From the NCBI GenBank assembly GCA_017468365.1, contig JAFUIS010000020.1, positions 1-64,000 on the forward strand: 64,000 bases of DNA, written 5' to 3'. This DNA is from Oscillospiraceae bacterium (GTDB taxonomy: Bacteria; Bacillota; Clostridia; Oscillospirales; Ruminococcaceae). The notes under the pieces were generated by a model, which saw only the letters and a list, made by a program, of their open reading frames with translations, did no database searches and had not been told where the DNA came from. Positions 17,931 to 27,703 of the stretch are shown here, piece by piece. Numbering within the stretch: position 1 is the stretch's first letter; each line of letters opens with the position of its first letter. The position numbers and the translations under genes were made by a program.

Positions 17931-19110
17931 AATTATAATACTGAACGAAAGCTTCGGTGGGAATGATCTCCGTTTCGGCATAGGGGTTGAAGTTTTCGTT
18001 ATCCGGCAAAACTTCGGCGGAATTATAATAGACTCTTCCGCGGCTGTCAACAGTTGTTACAAGGTCGATTTGGTCATAGCTTTCGCTGAGTTTTTTGCCG
18101 TTTGGGTCGATGAACCATTCTTTGCGGCGGCCTTTTTCATCGATTTTTGTGGCGGTCAGAAGGAATTTTCCCTCCCAGCTTGTGACGGTTATGAAGTTAT
18201 ATTCATCGTTTATGATATTTCCTTTTTTGTCGATAATAAGGGTGCGGACGATATCGTCAGGGTGGATGGAGGGATAGCCGTCATAGACGATAAAACAGTC
18301 ATTTATGCGTTTCGGCTGGTCGGCATAGATAGGTTCGAGGATAGTTTTTCCGTCGGGGGCAACGAGCCCGTGGCGAAGTTCGAAAAGGTTCCAATGGTAT
18401 TGGGTAAAATAAAAATCCTCGTTATATGCGTAATAAACTCCGCCGGAATCTTTTGTGCGAAGTTTCCAGCTTTTATCTTTGTTTTGCTGATACTCATAAT
18501 AATCGCCTTCGTGAACTCCGATTATAAGGTTATCGGCAAGGGCATTTCCGTAACTTCCGGGTTCGAAAAATCCAAATTTTGAAAGCGGGGTTTCGTTTAT
18601 TACGAAATCGTCGCCGGCCTGATAAAGAGTATAGAGGATATTGGGAGCTTCGGTCAGCTGAGCACCTTTTTCCCAGTCGAGTTCGACTTCTTTTCGGGTT
18701 CCGTCGGTAACGATTCCGGCGTAGATAATATCTGCGGATTCGGATTCGGTAAAGACCATTGCACCTTTGTCGGCATCGATTTTGGTTATTACGGTGATTT
18801 CGTCAAAAATGGCTTCGGTTATGGGTGTTCCGTTTTTTTGGAAGCCAAATTTTCCGTTTTCATCTTTATAGGAAACCTCGTCTGTGATTTGGGGTTCGGC
18901 GGCTTCGGTATTTTCCGGTTTTTCGGCAGGTTTTGGTTCTTCTGTTTTTTCGGCGGATTCGGTGCTTTCCGGGGTTTTTTGTTCTTCGTTGGTTTCGGTT
19001 TTTTCGGAAACTTCGGGTTTACTTTCGGGAGGGATATCGGTTTGAGCACCGTTTGAGCACGCGGTGAGCACAAGGGTCAGGACGAGCAGGAATACGAGAA
19101 ACTTTTTCAT
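17929..19110 (-). CDS. WG-repeat lipoprotein (fourth of tandem set)
   Basis: Predicted surface lipoprotein, 393 residues. The signal peptide ends in lipobox LTAC (Cys18), followed by a low-complexity Glu/Pro/Thr/Lys linker (about residues 20-75) that would span the wall. The rest consists of WG-type repeats, such as GKFGFQKNGTPITEAIFDEI and GLVAPDGKTILEPIYA, each with a Gly-hydrophobic turn, a DxxG-like loop and an I/L-P/E-x-Y/F strand. It is the last gene of a four-member operon of paralogs (spacing 12-21 bases, each with its own GGAGG). WG proteins have no firmly known function; ligand binding at the surface is a guess. Confidence 0.75.
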   Translation of the reverse strand: MKKFLVFLLVLTLVLTACSNGAQTDIPPESKPEVSEKTETNEEQKTPESTESAEKTEEPKPAEKPENTEAAEPQITDEVSYKDENGKFGFQKNGTPITEAIFDEITVITKIDADKGAMVFTESESADIIYAGIVTDGTRKEVELDWEKGAQLTEAPNILYTLYQAGDDFVINETPLSKFGFFEPGSYGNALADNLIIGVHEGDYYEYQQNKDKSWKLRTKDSGGVYYAYNEDFYFTQYHWNLFELRHGLVAPDGKTILEPIYADQPKRINDCFIVYDGYPSIHPDDIVRTLIIDKKGNIINDEYNFITVTSWEGKFLLTATKIDEKGRRKEWFIDPNGKKLSESYDQIDLVTTVDSRGRVYYNSAEVLPDNENFNPYAETEIIPTEAFVQYYN

Positions 19111-19122
19111 AAAAGTGCCTCC

Positions 19123-20271
19123 TTATGGCTTAAAAACATAATCTTTTATTGCAATCTGTATTTCGTTTCCGTTTTCATCGCGGACGTTAAGCACGTCATT
19201 TACGGAAGTTATGGGAGGAAGAGAAAAATCGTATCCGTAATATGCCGCACTTTCGGAATCCGTGCCCTGGATTTTCGGGCTGATGATGGTTCCGTTTTTA
19301 TCAACAAACCACATTCCCTTTTCCTTTGGATTTCCGTTTTTGTCGCATATCTTGTCTTCGGACATATCTCCGGCGCTTCTGGCAATACCTATATACCAGC
19401 CGCCTTCAAGTTCTCCGAATTGGATGCAGTTGAATTCATCACTGACAACGTTTTTATCAAGGTCGATTATTTTGCAGTATCCGCATTCGAGACATTGCTC
19501 GAACGAAGCATACCAGAGAATCACTCTGTCTTTAAAGGGAACCGTTATTTTGTTATAAATCGGTTCGAGGAAAACTTCTCCGTTGATGTTTAGGCCCTGC
19601 TGCATTCTTCCTATGGGGTAATACTGATATTGCGTATGTTCATAGCCGAACTCATCAATATATGGCTCGGGTTTTGTTTCTTCCAAATTCACCCGTCTGT
19701 CTTTTCCGCTTCCGGTTATTATTGCGTGATAATAATTTCCGTCGCTTGTTCCGAGAAGTTCTGTCTCATCTTCCCTTGTGTTCCTCCAGATTTCGTAACT
19801 TTCCAGCGGAACATCTATAAGCGGATAGCCTTCTTTATCGATGAGATAATGTTTTTCTCCGTCTGTTACTTTTGCAGCGGGTTCAAATTTTTCGTTGATT
19901 TCGATTTGCATCACTCCGCCTGCGGCAATCACGCCGACATATCTGTAAATATCCGTATCCCAGTCATAGCGGAAATAATCATAGTCAAATCCGCGCTGGA
20001 TTCCGTCATAACCAAAAAGGCGGAAAGCATCTTCGTTTTTTGCAAGGATGAAATCATCATAAAGTTCGAGGACAGAATATTCCGGTTCGATTATCACCTT
20101 GCCGTCAAACTTTGCTCCGGATTTTCCGTTTGCCTCGGTGAAAATTTCAATTTCGGGTTCGGAGAGTTCTTCTATCGGTTCTTCCGGAGGTTCTTCGATA
20201 ACCGTTTTTTCCTGCACCGCGCAGGCACAGAGCATAAGCAAAGCAAGGATCAGTGCGAGCAGTTTTTTCAT
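19123..20271 (-). CDS. WG-repeat lipoprotein (third of tandem set)
   Basis: 382 residues with lipobox LCAC (Cys16) and a short acidic linker (EEPPEEPIEELSEPE). WG-like units include GKSGAKFDGKVIIEPEYSVL and GLNINGEVFLEPIYNKIT. The C-terminal region WYIGIARSAGDMSEDKICD and the final DENGNEIQIAIKDYVFKP are close in layout to the island copy at 59.9 kb. It has a GGAGG ribosome binding site and sits between paralogs on the same strand. A cysteine pair (EQCLECGYC) is unique to this member. No enzymatic motif is seen. Confidence 0.72.
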   Translation of the reverse strand: MKKLLALILALLMLCACAVQEKTVIEEPPEEPIEELSEPEIEIFTEANGKSGAKFDGKVIIEPEYSVLELYDDFILAKNEDAFRLFGYDGIQRGFDYDYFRYDWDTDIYRYVGVIAAGGVMQIEINEKFEPAAKVTDGEKHYLIDKEGYPLIDVPLESYEIWRNTREDETELLGTSDGNYYHAIITGSGKDRRVNLEETKPEPYIDEFGYEHTQYQYYPIGRMQQGLNINGEVFLEPIYNKITVPFKDRVILWYASFEQCLECGYCKIIDLDKNVVSDEFNCIQFGELEGGWYIGIARSAGDMSEDKICDKNGNPKEKGMWFVDKNGTIISPKIQGTDSESAAYYGYDFSLPPITSVNDVLNVRDENGNEIQIAIKDYVFKP

Positions 20272-20292
20272 AACGTTCCCTCCATTTCAATT

Positions 20293-21318
20293 TTATGGCA
20301 CAAAGATATAATCATCAAGATTTACTTCCATTTCGCCGCCGTTTGCATCGGTGAGAAACATGACCGGTTCTTTTGACGAAATTTCGTCTTTTATATCATC
20401 GGTGAAAACTTCGCTGAGTTCGTTTCCGTCCTTATCGATAAAGCGGTGACCGGGGGTCATAAGGTTTCCGTTTTCGTCGCGGCAGACGCTTTCTATCTGG
20501 CTTTCGGGGCCGGCAACATAGCCGATTCCGAGCCACTCGTTCGTTTCGGAATTCATGTGCTTATAGATGACCATATGATATTTTTCGCAGAGGAGATTGC
20601 CTTCGATATCATAGATATTGGCGGCATTCATCATGCCGAAGCCGTTGCGGGCATCGGCGATTATTCTGTCGGAAAAAATCGGGGTGAAACAGGTATAGAT
20701 TGCGGGGATAACGGTTTTTCCTTCGGCATCGGCAAGTCCGTATCCGACGGAAAGGGGCGAAGCTCCGTAATAATAACGGACTTCTTCAAGGCCGTTATAA
20801 ACTTCGCCCGTTTTTCCCGCAGGATCTTTTTCTTCTTCGATTATCTCGCCCTCATCGGAGAAGGTATACATATAAAGAGTGCCTTCAAGGCTTGTGTAAA
20901 GAGTTTCTTTATCGTATTTTTCCGCATCATCGACGGAAATGGGAAGAACGGCTTCTCCGCTGTCGGAATAGATATCCCAGAGAATTTTTTCGGTTTCTCC
21001 CACGGCATAGGGGTGGCTGTCTTCGTTATAAAGAACGGTGGGTTTTGTTCCGCTTTCTTTTCCGAAGGCATAGAGGGTCATTCCCCCTACCCTTCCGATC
21101 TCTTTATAGACGTCATAGATATCTTCGGTTATCACTTCTTCGCCGCAGCAGACACCGTATTTTCCTTCGAGGGAAACATAGACGCAGTCTTTGAGAAATT
21201 TATCGGTGCTTGTTTCGGAAAAAGCCGGCGACTCATCAAGAGGTTTTTCGGCAGGCTTTTCGCCTACACAGGCGGAAAGCATTGCGAGAACAAGCAATAT
21301 TGCAAAAAGTTTTTTCAT
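20293..21318 (-). CDS. WG-repeat lipoprotein (second of tandem set)
   Basis: 341 residues with lipobox LSAC (Cys17). The signal peptide and first residues after it (MLSACVGEKPAEK) are the same as in the upstream paralog at 21333-22454, including the DNA, whereas the remainder diverges. Repeat-like segments include GKYGVCCGEEVITEDIYDVY and GLADAEGKTVIPAIYTCFTP. The linker is shorter than in its neighbours. It is part of the four-gene operon. Function is unknown beyond surface location. Confidence 0.72.
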   Translation of the reverse strand: MKKLFAILLVLAMLSACVGEKPAEKPLDESPAFSETSTDKFLKDCVYVSLEGKYGVCCGEEVITEDIYDVYKEIGRVGGMTLYAFGKESGTKPTVLYNEDSHPYAVGETEKILWDIYSDSGEAVLPISVDDAEKYDKETLYTSLEGTLYMYTFSDEGEIIEEEKDPAGKTGEVYNGLEEVRYYYGASPLSVGYGLADAEGKTVIPAIYTCFTPIFSDRIIADARNGFGMMNAANIYDIEGNLLCEKYHMVIYKHMNSETNEWLGIGYVAGPESQIESVCRDENGNLMTPGHRFIDKDGNELSEVFTDDIKDEISSKEPVMFLTDANGGEMEVNLDDYIFVP

Positions 21319-21332
21319 CGTTTTTTCCTCCC

Positions 21333-22454
21333 TTAACTGAAAGAACGCTTATACGGTTCTATGGAAATTTCTTTTTTGGTTCCGTTTTCATCGGTGACGG
21401 TGACTTTTTCTATATTCCACATACCGCCGTTATAGGTCATATATTTTTCGACGCTTATATGTTCAAAGCGTTCGCTGAGTTTGTTTCCGCTTTCGTCAAC
21501 GAACCACCAGCCTGCTTCGTGTGGAACTCCGTTTTCGTCATAGCAGATTTCGCTTGCGCTTTCGCCGAAGCAATAGCCGACCAGAAAATAATAATCTTCC
21601 GTATTGTGCTGTTCAACGTAGTTATATTCGTTGTTTATAAGATTGCCTTCGAAATCGTAAATTTCGAGCCTTACTTCATCGGCACTTTGGAACGCCCAGC
21701 CGATATAGGCGTAAATCCTGTCCGGATAAGGCGTTGAGATACTCATATAAAGGTCTTCGAGGATCACATTTCCGTCAAGGTCGGTAAGGCCGTGTTTATA
21801 TTGGGACACGCCCCAGTGATATTCGGTTTCTATATATTCTTCCCAGGTGGCTCTGTTGCTGAGGACAAAATATGCGCCTGCGGAACTTTTGCTGTGGAGA
21901 AAATACGTGCCGTCCTTTCTTACGGAATATTTATAATAATCGCCGTTATGGGTTCCTTCGAGGAACCAGTCATAAGTTCCGTTTCCGTAGCTGTAAGGTG
22001 CCATAACGTAGTAATCGTCAAGGGGTTCTTCGTTTATCCTGTTTCCGTCTTCGTCAAAAATATAGTAAAGTGTGTTGGGACATTCTTCAAGGTACGGACC
22101 TTTTTTGGGGTCGGTCACGAACTCCATACGCTTTCCCTCGGTGATAAGGGCTTCGTAAATTTTTTTGCCTTTAAATTCGTCCTGACGTTCTATTATTTCA
22201 TCAAAAATCGGTTCGGTAACGGGTTTTCCGTTTTTATGGAAACCGAATTTTCCGTTTTCGCCTTTATAGGAAACCGCATCTTTGATTTCGATTTTTTCCG
22301 GCGTTTCGGCAGTTATTTGTTCTTCGGTTTCGCGGGAGGTGTTTTCTGCATTTTCCGTCTTTTCGGAAACTTCGGGAATATTTTCGGCAGGCTTTTCGCC
22401 GACGCAGGCGGAAAGCATTGCGAGAACAAGCAATATTGCAAAAAGTTTTTTCAT
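21333..22454 (-). CDS. WG-repeat lipoprotein (first of tandem set)
   Basis: 373 residues with lipobox LSAC (Cys17), a Glu/Thr-rich linker and WG-type repeats such as GKFGFHKNGKPVTEPIFDEI and GLTDLDGNVILEDLYMSIS. The GKFGF unit is nearly the same as in the fourth member, showing common origin. It is the promoter-proximal gene, with GGAGGGA seven bases before the ATG. A possible promoter (CTGCAA, 17 bp, TACACT) lies between it and the M18 terminator, but is weak. The ligand or partner is unknown. Confidence 0.74.
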   Translation of the reverse strand: MKKLFAILLVLAMLSACVGEKPAENIPEVSEKTENAENTSRETEEQITAETPEKIEIKDAVSYKGENGKFGFHKNGKPVTEPIFDEIIERQDEFKGKKIYEALITEGKRMEFVTDPKKGPYLEECPNTLYYIFDEDGNRINEEPLDDYYVMAPYSYGNGTYDWFLEGTHNGDYYKYSVRKDGTYFLHSKSSAGAYFVLSNRATWEEYIETEYHWGVSQYKHGLTDLDGNVILEDLYMSISTPYPDRIYAYIGWAFQSADEVRLEIYDFEGNLINNEYNYVEQHNTEDYYFLVGYCFGESASEICYDENGVPHEAGWWFVDESGNKLSERFEHISVEKYMTYNGGMWNIEKVTVTDENGTKKEISIEPYKRSFS

Positions 22455-22507
22455 AAAAATCCCTCCTTACAACAATATAGTGTATGAAGAGTGGGATTTT
22501 GTTGCAG

Positions 22508-22547
22508 AAAAAAGCCCCGATTTTTTAAAAAATCGGGGCTTTTTTTA
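22508..22547. terminator. Intrinsic terminator after M18 aminopeptidase
   Basis: A perfect GC-cored stem (AAGCCCCGATTTTTT and its complement) with T-runs on both ends. Confidence 0.9.
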
Positions 22548-22559
22548 TTACGTATGAAA

Positions 22560-23966
22560 TTATTTTGCGTTATAGAATGCTTCGGAAGCTTTATGCATCA
22601 TATAGATATCGATTTTTGCGGCGATCTCCATAGGAGCATGCATGGAAAGAAGCGGTACGCCGACGTCAATGGTATCCACCTGGAGGCGGGAGATATATTT
22701 TGCAACGGTGCCGCCGCCGCCTTCGTTAACTTTACCGAGTTCGCCGGTCTGCCATACGACTTCTGCACCGTCGAAGATATCGCGGACTTCTGCGCAGAAC
22801 TCTGCGGGGCAGTCGTTGGTGGAATATTTGCCGCCGGAACCGGTGTATTTGGTAACAACGATGCCGTAGTTGAGGTATGCGGCGTTGTTTTTCTCATGTA
22901 CCTGGGGGAAAGTGGGGTCAACGGCTGCGTTGACGTCTGCGGAGATGCATTTGGAGTTTTCGAGAATTACGTGGCCGGGGATTCCATAGGGACGGCCGAG
23001 GTCCATTGCGAAATAGGAGAGCATTTTGCTGTTCATACCGGTGGGGCCGTCGGAACCGGTTTCTTCTTTATCTGCAAAGCAGGCTACTGCGGTATATTCC
23101 GGGTCGGAAGCAAGGATACCGGTGAGTTCGCCGTATGCGCAGACTCTGTCGTCGTGGCCGTATGCACCGATAAGACCGCGGTCGAAGCCGATATCGCGGG
23201 CTTTGCCTGCGGGAACGATGGTGAGTTCTGCGGACTGGAAGTCTTCTTCGATTATGCCGTATTTTTCAAAGAGGATGGAAGCGATGTTGAGTTTTACTTT
23301 TTCGCTGACTTCGTCGTCACGGAAAGGCATGGAACCTACGATGATATTGAGTTCTTCGCCTTTGATTCCGTCGCCGAGTTTTCTGTCCATCTGTTCTTTT
23401 GCAAGGTGAGGAAGAAGGTCGGAAACGCAGAATACGGGTTCGTCGTCCTGTTCACCGACGGTTACGGTTACGGAAGTGCCGTCTTTTTTGATGATAACGC
23501 CATGGAGAGCAAGAGGCATTGCGGTCCACTGATATCTTTTGATTCCGCCGTAATAGTGGGTCTTGAAGAGTGCAAGTTCCTGATCCTCATAAAGGGGATT
23601 GGGTTTGAGATCAAGACGGGGAGAATCGATATGTGCGGCGGCGATATGCATACCTTCTTCGAGAGGGCGTCTGCCGATTTTTGCGAACATGAAGGCTTTG
23701 TTACGGTTATTGATATATACTTTATCGCCTGCAACGTATTTTTTGCCGGGTTCAAAGGGTACAAAACCTTCTTTTTCAAGTACCGGAATTACCCAATCGA
23801 TGAACTCGCGTTCGGTTTTGCAGGTGCTGATGAACTCTTTATAAGGTTCGCAATAGTCGAAAGCGGCTTTGAGTTCCTCTTCGGAAAGGGTGCTGCCTGC
23901 GTTTTTAGGGCTGCGGAAAAGTTTCTCTTTAAGAAGCTGTCCTGCGGATTTTTCTTTTTCGCTCAT
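22560..23966 (-). CDS. M18 family aminopeptidase
   Basis: Cytoplasmic zinc aminopeptidase that trims N-terminal (often acidic or aliphatic) residues. The 468-residue product has the M18 metal and substrate motifs AAHIDSPRLDLK, a VGEQDDEPVFCVSDLLPHLA stretch, CFADKEETGSDGPTGM and the C-terminal GVPLLSMHAPMEIAAK. Length matches family members of about 460. It is transcribed away from the WG operon terminator and follows the lytic transglycosylase by 43 bases on the same strand, so it may be the end of the prfA operon or have its own promoter. Confidence 0.93.
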   Translation of the reverse strand: MSEKEKSAGQLLKEKLFRSPKNAGSTLSEEELKAAFDYCEPYKEFISTCKTEREFIDWVIPVLEKEGFVPFEPGKKYVAGDKVYINNRNKAFMFAKIGRRPLEEGMHIAAAHIDSPRLDLKPNPLYEDQELALFKTHYYGGIKRYQWTAMPLALHGVIIKKDGTSVTVTVGEQDDEPVFCVSDLLPHLAKEQMDRKLGDGIKGEELNIIVGSMPFRDDEVSEKVKLNIASILFEKYGIIEEDFQSAELTIVPAGKARDIGFDRGLIGAYGHDDRVCAYGELTGILASDPEYTAVACFADKEETGSDGPTGMNSKMLSYFAMDLGRPYGIPGHVILENSKCISADVNAAVDPTFPQVHEKNNAAYLNYGIVVTKYTGSGGKYSTNDCPAEFCAEVRDIFDGAEVVWQTGELGKVNEGGGGTVAKYISRLQVDTIDVGVPLLSMHAPMEIAAKIDIYMMHKASEAFYNAK

Positions 23967-24009
23967 ATTGTTTCTCCTTTTCTATTTATAAATTTAAATA
24001 TTGTCAAAA

Positions 24010-24582
24010 TCAGTCGAATCCATAGGCTTCGATATAGCCTTTTCGGAAGGTGCTGACTTTTTCACAGTAGTGGGCGGCGGTTTTGTTCGGGATAGTGTCG
24101 AAGGAAATTCCGTCCGCTGAATTTTGAGGATCTGAAAGCCATTTTCTTGCGGCATTGTGGCCCGCATTATAGGCAACATAGACCGTTTCCCAATCGCCGA
24201 ATTCTTCATAAAGATGGGCAAGGAACCAGGTTCCGTAATCGATGTTGGTTTCCGGGTCGTACATGGAATCGAAGGAAGCGCCTTCGATTTTGCGAAGTTT
24301 GTTTATCCAGTCGAAGGCGACCTCGGTTATCTGCATGAGGCCTCTTGCGCCGGCATAGCTTTCTGCGTTGGGGTCAAAGGTGCTTTCGGTTCGGATAACG
24401 GCAAAAATCACCGAAACGGGAACGTCATATTCTTTTGATTTTTCTTCAACGATTTCTTTATAGTCCAGCGGAAAAGCCGCTTTTTCAAGGAGTCTTGCGG
24501 AGCGGTTCATGAGAACGCCGGCAAATACGAGAAAAGCGATTATCAGGACTATCGGAAGAACGCTTTTTAAGATTTTATACAA
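24010..24582 (-). CDS. Lytic transglycosylase (SLT domain), membrane-anchored
   Basis: Cuts peptidoglycan glycan strands outside the membrane. The 190-residue product has one N-terminal membrane segment (about residues 9-26), then the SLT fold with catalytic Glu in IRTESTFDPNAES, the AGARGLMQIT box and the YNAGHNAARKWL motif. Start is TTG at 24582, seven bases after GGAGG, and only two bases after the coaE stop, so the genes are coupled. It is small for the family, representing a minimal catalytic domain. Confidence 0.9.
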   Translation of the reverse strand: MYKILKSVLPIVLIIAFLVFAGVLMNRSARLLEKAAFPLDYKEIVEEKSKEYDVPVSVIFAVIRTESTFDPNAESYAGARGLMQITEVAFDWINKLRKIEGASFDSMYDPETNIDYGTWFLAHLYEEFGDWETVYVAYNAGHNAARKWLSDPQNSADGISFDTIPNKTAAHYCEKVSTFRKGYIEAYGFD

Positions 24583-24584
24583 AT

Positions 24585-25208
24585 TCAGTCCTCCGGGGCA
24601 ATCTTTATTTTCGGGTTCGGCATATTTTTGAGCACCGAGTTCACCCGGCGTTCAAGTTCTTCGCGGGTGCCGTTGTTTTCGATAACGAAATGGGTGTTTT
24701 CTTTATAGTATTCCTCGCTTTTCTGCGAAGAAATGCGGTTTTGAGCATCTCTTGCGGAGATACCGTCGCGCTTCATTATGCGGCTTGCACGCACATCTTC
24801 ATCGGCAACCACGGAAACGAGCACATCGCACATTTTTCCGCAGCCGCTTTCGATTACGGTGGCACCGTCGATGACGATGTTTTCTTTTCCGGAAGCGATA
24901 TGGTTTATGACTTCGTGCTCAATGGCGCTGAGGATATAGGGGAAGATTATCTTATTGAGGGCGGCAAGCTCTTTTTTATCGGAAAAGACGCATTTTCCGA
25001 GGGCTTTGCGGTTTATGGAGCCTTCTTTGTTGAGCACAAAGACCGAAAAGCGGCTTACGATATCGTAGATGCAGTCAACATTGTTCGCGGTAATATCATG
25101 TGCAACGGAATCCGCATCTATGACTGCGGCGCCGTTTTTGCGCATTATTTCGCGGACGGAGCTTTTTCCCGCACCGGTTTGTCCGGTGAGTCCGATGATG
25201 TTTGCCAC
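24585..25208 (-). CDS. coaE: Dephospho-CoA kinase
   Basis: Last step of CoA synthesis, phosphorylating the ribose 3'-OH of dephospho-CoA. The 207-residue product has the P-loop GQTGAGKSSV at about residues 8-17, the VIDADSVAHDI box and DGATVIESG lid region. Length is standard. The start is GTG at 25208 with AAAGGGG about ten bases before. It sits between ywlC and the transglycosylase in one minus-strand operon. Confidence 0.93.
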   Translation of the reverse strand: MANIIGLTGQTGAGKSSVREIMRKNGAAVIDADSVAHDITANNVDCIYDIVSRFSVFVLNKEGSINRKALGKCVFSDKKELAALNKIIFPYILSAIEHEVINHIASGKENIVIDGATVIESGCGKMCDVLVSVVADEDVRASRIMKRDGISARDAQNRISSQKSEEYYKENTHFVIENNGTREELERRVNSVLKNMPNPKIKIAPED

Positions 25209-25247
25209 TTTGGTGTATCCCCTTTCGATTGGTGCTCAAAAATTATG

Positions 25248-26267
25248 TCAGAGTTCGATAACATCAAACCCGGCGGCTCTTATAAGGCGGTTATAGACCG
25301 CAAGGCCTATTCCGCTGACTTTGGGCGAATGGGCATAGACCCTTTCAGCGCCGCTTTCGTCGATTCTTCGGAGGGCTTCGAAGATATGTTCCGCCTGCTG
25401 AGCATCGGAAAACTCGGAGCCGTAGCAAACGGTGCTCACAGAAAGTTTTTCTGCTTCTTCATCGAAACAAAGAGCAAACACGCCTTCGCCGCTGTGCTCA
25501 TTGACGTATTTTACGTAGTCTTCGGAGGAGGCTTTTATAAGAGTCACCTGTGCTTTGGGAGCATAGTGTTTATATTTCATTCCGGGAGAGAGAACTTTTT
25601 CGCCTTCTTCCAGCTTTTCGAGCACGGCATGGGAAACTTCCACTTCGCCGATGGTTTCGCGAAGCTGTTCAAGAGTGACATATCCGGGGCGAAGGAGCAC
25701 CGGTTTTTCACCTACAAAGGAAATAATTGTGGATTCGACGCCCACTTCGCAGGCTCCGCCGTCGATTATTCCATCGACCCTTCCCATAAGGTCATGGACA
25801 CAATGCTCAAAAGTTGTGGGGCTTGGACTTCCGGAAAGGTTTGCGGAAGGCGCCGCAAGAGGAAGTCCCGCTTTTTCGATTATCTCTTTTGCCACCGGGT
25901 GTGCCGGAAAGCGCACCGCAACGGAAGGAAGGTTTGCACTGGTGACGTCGGGAATGTTTTCGCTTTTTTTCATTATCATCGTAAGAGGACCGGGCCAGAA
26001 TTTTTCGGCAAGGAGTTTTGCCTTTTCCGGAACCTCGGAAACGATTTCGGAAAGCATTTCCATATTGCAGATATGAACGATAAGAGGGTTATCGCCGGGG
26101 CGGCCTTTTGCCTTGAAAATATTCGCACAGGCAGACGCATCAAAAGCATTTGCCGCAAGGCCATAGACGGTTTCGGTGGGGATTGCAACAAGTCCGCCGT
26201 TTTTGAGAATATTCGCGGCGGTTTCCGTTGCGCCTTTGTTTTTTGCATCAAGAAGCAAAGTTTCCAT
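25248..26267 (-). CDS. ywlC: L-threonylcarbamoyladenylate synthase (Sua5 type)
   Basis: Makes threonylcarbamoyl-AMP for the t6A modification of ANN-decoding tRNAs. The 339-residue product has the YrdC domain (GLVAIPTETVYGLAANAF, KGRPGDNPLIVHI, SANLSGSPSPT) and the C-terminal Sua5 domain reached through the linker GMKYKHYAPKAQVTL. This two-domain length separates it from short TsaC. GGAGG precedes the ATG. It follows prfA by 12 bases, as in many Firmicutes. Confidence 0.94.
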   Translation of the reverse strand: METLLLDAKNKGATETAANILKNGGLVAIPTETVYGLAANAFDASACANIFKAKGRPGDNPLIVHICNMEMLSEIVSEVPEKAKLLAEKFWPGPLTMIMKKSENIPDVTSANLPSVAVRFPAHPVAKEIIEKAGLPLAAPSANLSGSPSPTTFEHCVHDLMGRVDGIIDGGACEVGVESTIISFVGEKPVLLRPGYVTLEQLRETIGEVEVSHAVLEKLEEGEKVLSPGMKYKHYAPKAQVTLIKASSEDYVKYVNEHSGEGVFALCFDEEAEKLSVSTVCYGSEFSDAQQAEHIFEALRRIDESGAERVYAHSPKVSGIGLAVYNRLIRAAGFDVIEL

Positions 26268-26279
26268 TTTTCCTCCGGT

Positions 26280-27350
26280 TTATTCTTCCTCGGCGCGAAG
26301 TTTTTCTGCCTGGTCATGGGCGCGCAAAGGATCGATAAGTTCATCAAGACCGCCGTTTATGACGGAATCGATTTTATAGATAGTAAGGCCAATACGGTGG
26401 TCGGTTACCCTTCCCTGGGGGAAGTTATAGGTTCTTATACGCTCGCTTCGGTCGCCGCTTCCTACCTGAGCCTTTCTGTCGGCGGCACGGCTTTCGTCTG
26501 CGGCACGCTGTTTTTGTTCATAAAGGCGGCTGCGAAGGACCTTCATGGCCTTATCTTTGTTTTTATACTGGCTTCTTTCGTCCTGACATTCGACCACCAT
26601 TCCGGTGGGAAGATGGGTTATGCGGATAGCGGAACTGGTTTTATTGATATGCTGGCCGCCGGCACCGCTTGAACGGAAGGTATCGATTTTAAGGTCGTTT
26701 GGGTCAATTTCGACTTCGACGTTTTCCGCTTCGGGAAGAACCGCAACGGTGACTGCAGAAGTTTGAATCTTGCCCTGGGAATCCGTTACGGGAACGCGCT
26801 GGACACGGTGAGTTCCGCTTTCGAAGCGGAATCTTCCGAAGACGCCTTCGCCTTCGACGGAAAAAGAGATTTCCTTATAGCCGCCGAGTTCGGTGGCGTT
26901 GGCATAAATTATCTCTATTTTCCAGCCCCGGGAATCGGAATACATTGAATACATTCGGAAAAGGTCCGCGGCAAAAAGCGCCGCTTCTTCACCGCCCGTG
27001 CCGCTTCGTATCTCCATTATTACGGAACGGTCTTCGTCCGGGTCTTTGGGGATAAGAAGTATTTTCAGCTCTTCGGCGCAGGTTTCCATAGCTTTTTTGC
27101 TTTCTTCAAGCTGTTCTTTTGCCATATCACGAAGTTCGCGGTCGGTTTCCTCTTCAAGGATAGCTTCCGCTTCTTCAAAATGCGCCTTTGCAGATTTATA
27201 TTCCTGATATTTTTCCGCAAGGGGAGTGAGTTCGCGGTGGTCCTTGAGGAGTTTTGTGTAAAGTTCGTTATCGTTTATGACTTCCGGTTCATAAATGCGA
27301 AGTCCCGCCTGGCGCCAGCGTCTTTCGATATCTTCAAGTTTATCAAACAT
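26280..27350 (-). CDS. prfA: Peptide chain release factor 1
   Basis: Recognises UAA/UAG at the ribosome and triggers peptide release. The 356-residue product contains the GGQ loop in [12 protein letters not shown], the PxT-type anticodon region near [16 protein letters not shown], and the C-terminal SDRIRTYN-like stretch [20 protein letters not shown]. Length is standard. Its ATG overlaps the DUF951 stop by eight bases. The usual prmC methyltransferase neighbour is absent between prfA and ywlC. Confidence 0.96.
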   Translation of the reverse strand: MFDKLEDIERRWRQAGLRIYEPEVINDNELYTKLLKDHRELTPLAEKYQEYKSAKAHFEEAEAILEEETDRELRDMAKEQLEESKKAMETCAEELKILLIPKDPDEDRSVIMEIRSGTGGEEAALFAADLFRMYSMYSDSRGWKIEIIYANATELGGYKEISFSVEGEGVFGRFRFESGTHRVQRVPVTDSQGKIQTSAVTVAVLPEAENVEVEIDPNDLKIDTFRSSGAGGQHINKTSSAIRITHLPTGMVVECQDERSQYKNKDKAMKVLRSRLYEQKQRAADESRAADRKAQVGSGDRSERIRTYNFPQGRVTDHRIGLTIYKIDSVINGGLDELIDPLRAHDQAEKLRAEEE

Positions 27351-27534
27351 CGGCGCCCTCCCGGATTATCTGTTTGATGTTTTTTTCGGCTTTGCTGCGG
27401 GGAACTTCGACCTCGTGACCGCATTTTTCGCACCGGAGCTTGAAATCCATTCCGGAGCGCATAACGATAAATCTTGCGCCGCCGCAGGGGTGGTTTTTCT
27501 TCATGACGAGGATATCTCCGATTTTGACATCCAT
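27343..27534 (-). CDS. yyzM: DUF951 zinc-ribbon protein (YyzM)
   Basis: 63-residue protein of a conserved Firmicutes family of unknown function. It has the pattern [17 protein letters not shown] and a C-x-x-C pair ([14 protein letters not shown]) suggesting zinc or nucleic-acid binding. The start at 27534 is chosen because AAAGGAGCG lies upstream; the ATG at 27552 precedes that site. It leads the operon with prfA, ywlC and coaE and overlaps prfA, hinting at a translation-linked role, which is inference. Confidence 0.85.
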   Translation of the reverse strand: MDVKIGDILVMKKNHPCGGARFIVMRSGMDFKLRCEKCGHEVEVPRSKAEKNIKQIIREGADV

Positions 27535-27610
27535 TAAAAGCGCTCCTTTCAAAAAAACATTTTCCTAATTTATTAATATAACATAATAAGGGGATTTTTG
27601 CAACAAAACG

Positions 27611-27639
27611 AAAAAAGCGGAGCAATGCTCCGCTTTTTT
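27611..27639. terminator. Intrinsic terminator-like hairpin
   Basis: AAAAAAGCGGAGC/GCTCCGCTTTTTT with an AAT loop, in the divergent region between yyzM (-) and the S1 gene (+). It may terminate read-through from outside or act as an attenuator. Confidence 0.6.
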
Positions 27640-27703
27640 GTTTTCATAAAACAGTGTTCCGGCGAATATAAATAGTCCATAAAAATTTTTGGAGGAAAAA
27701 CAA

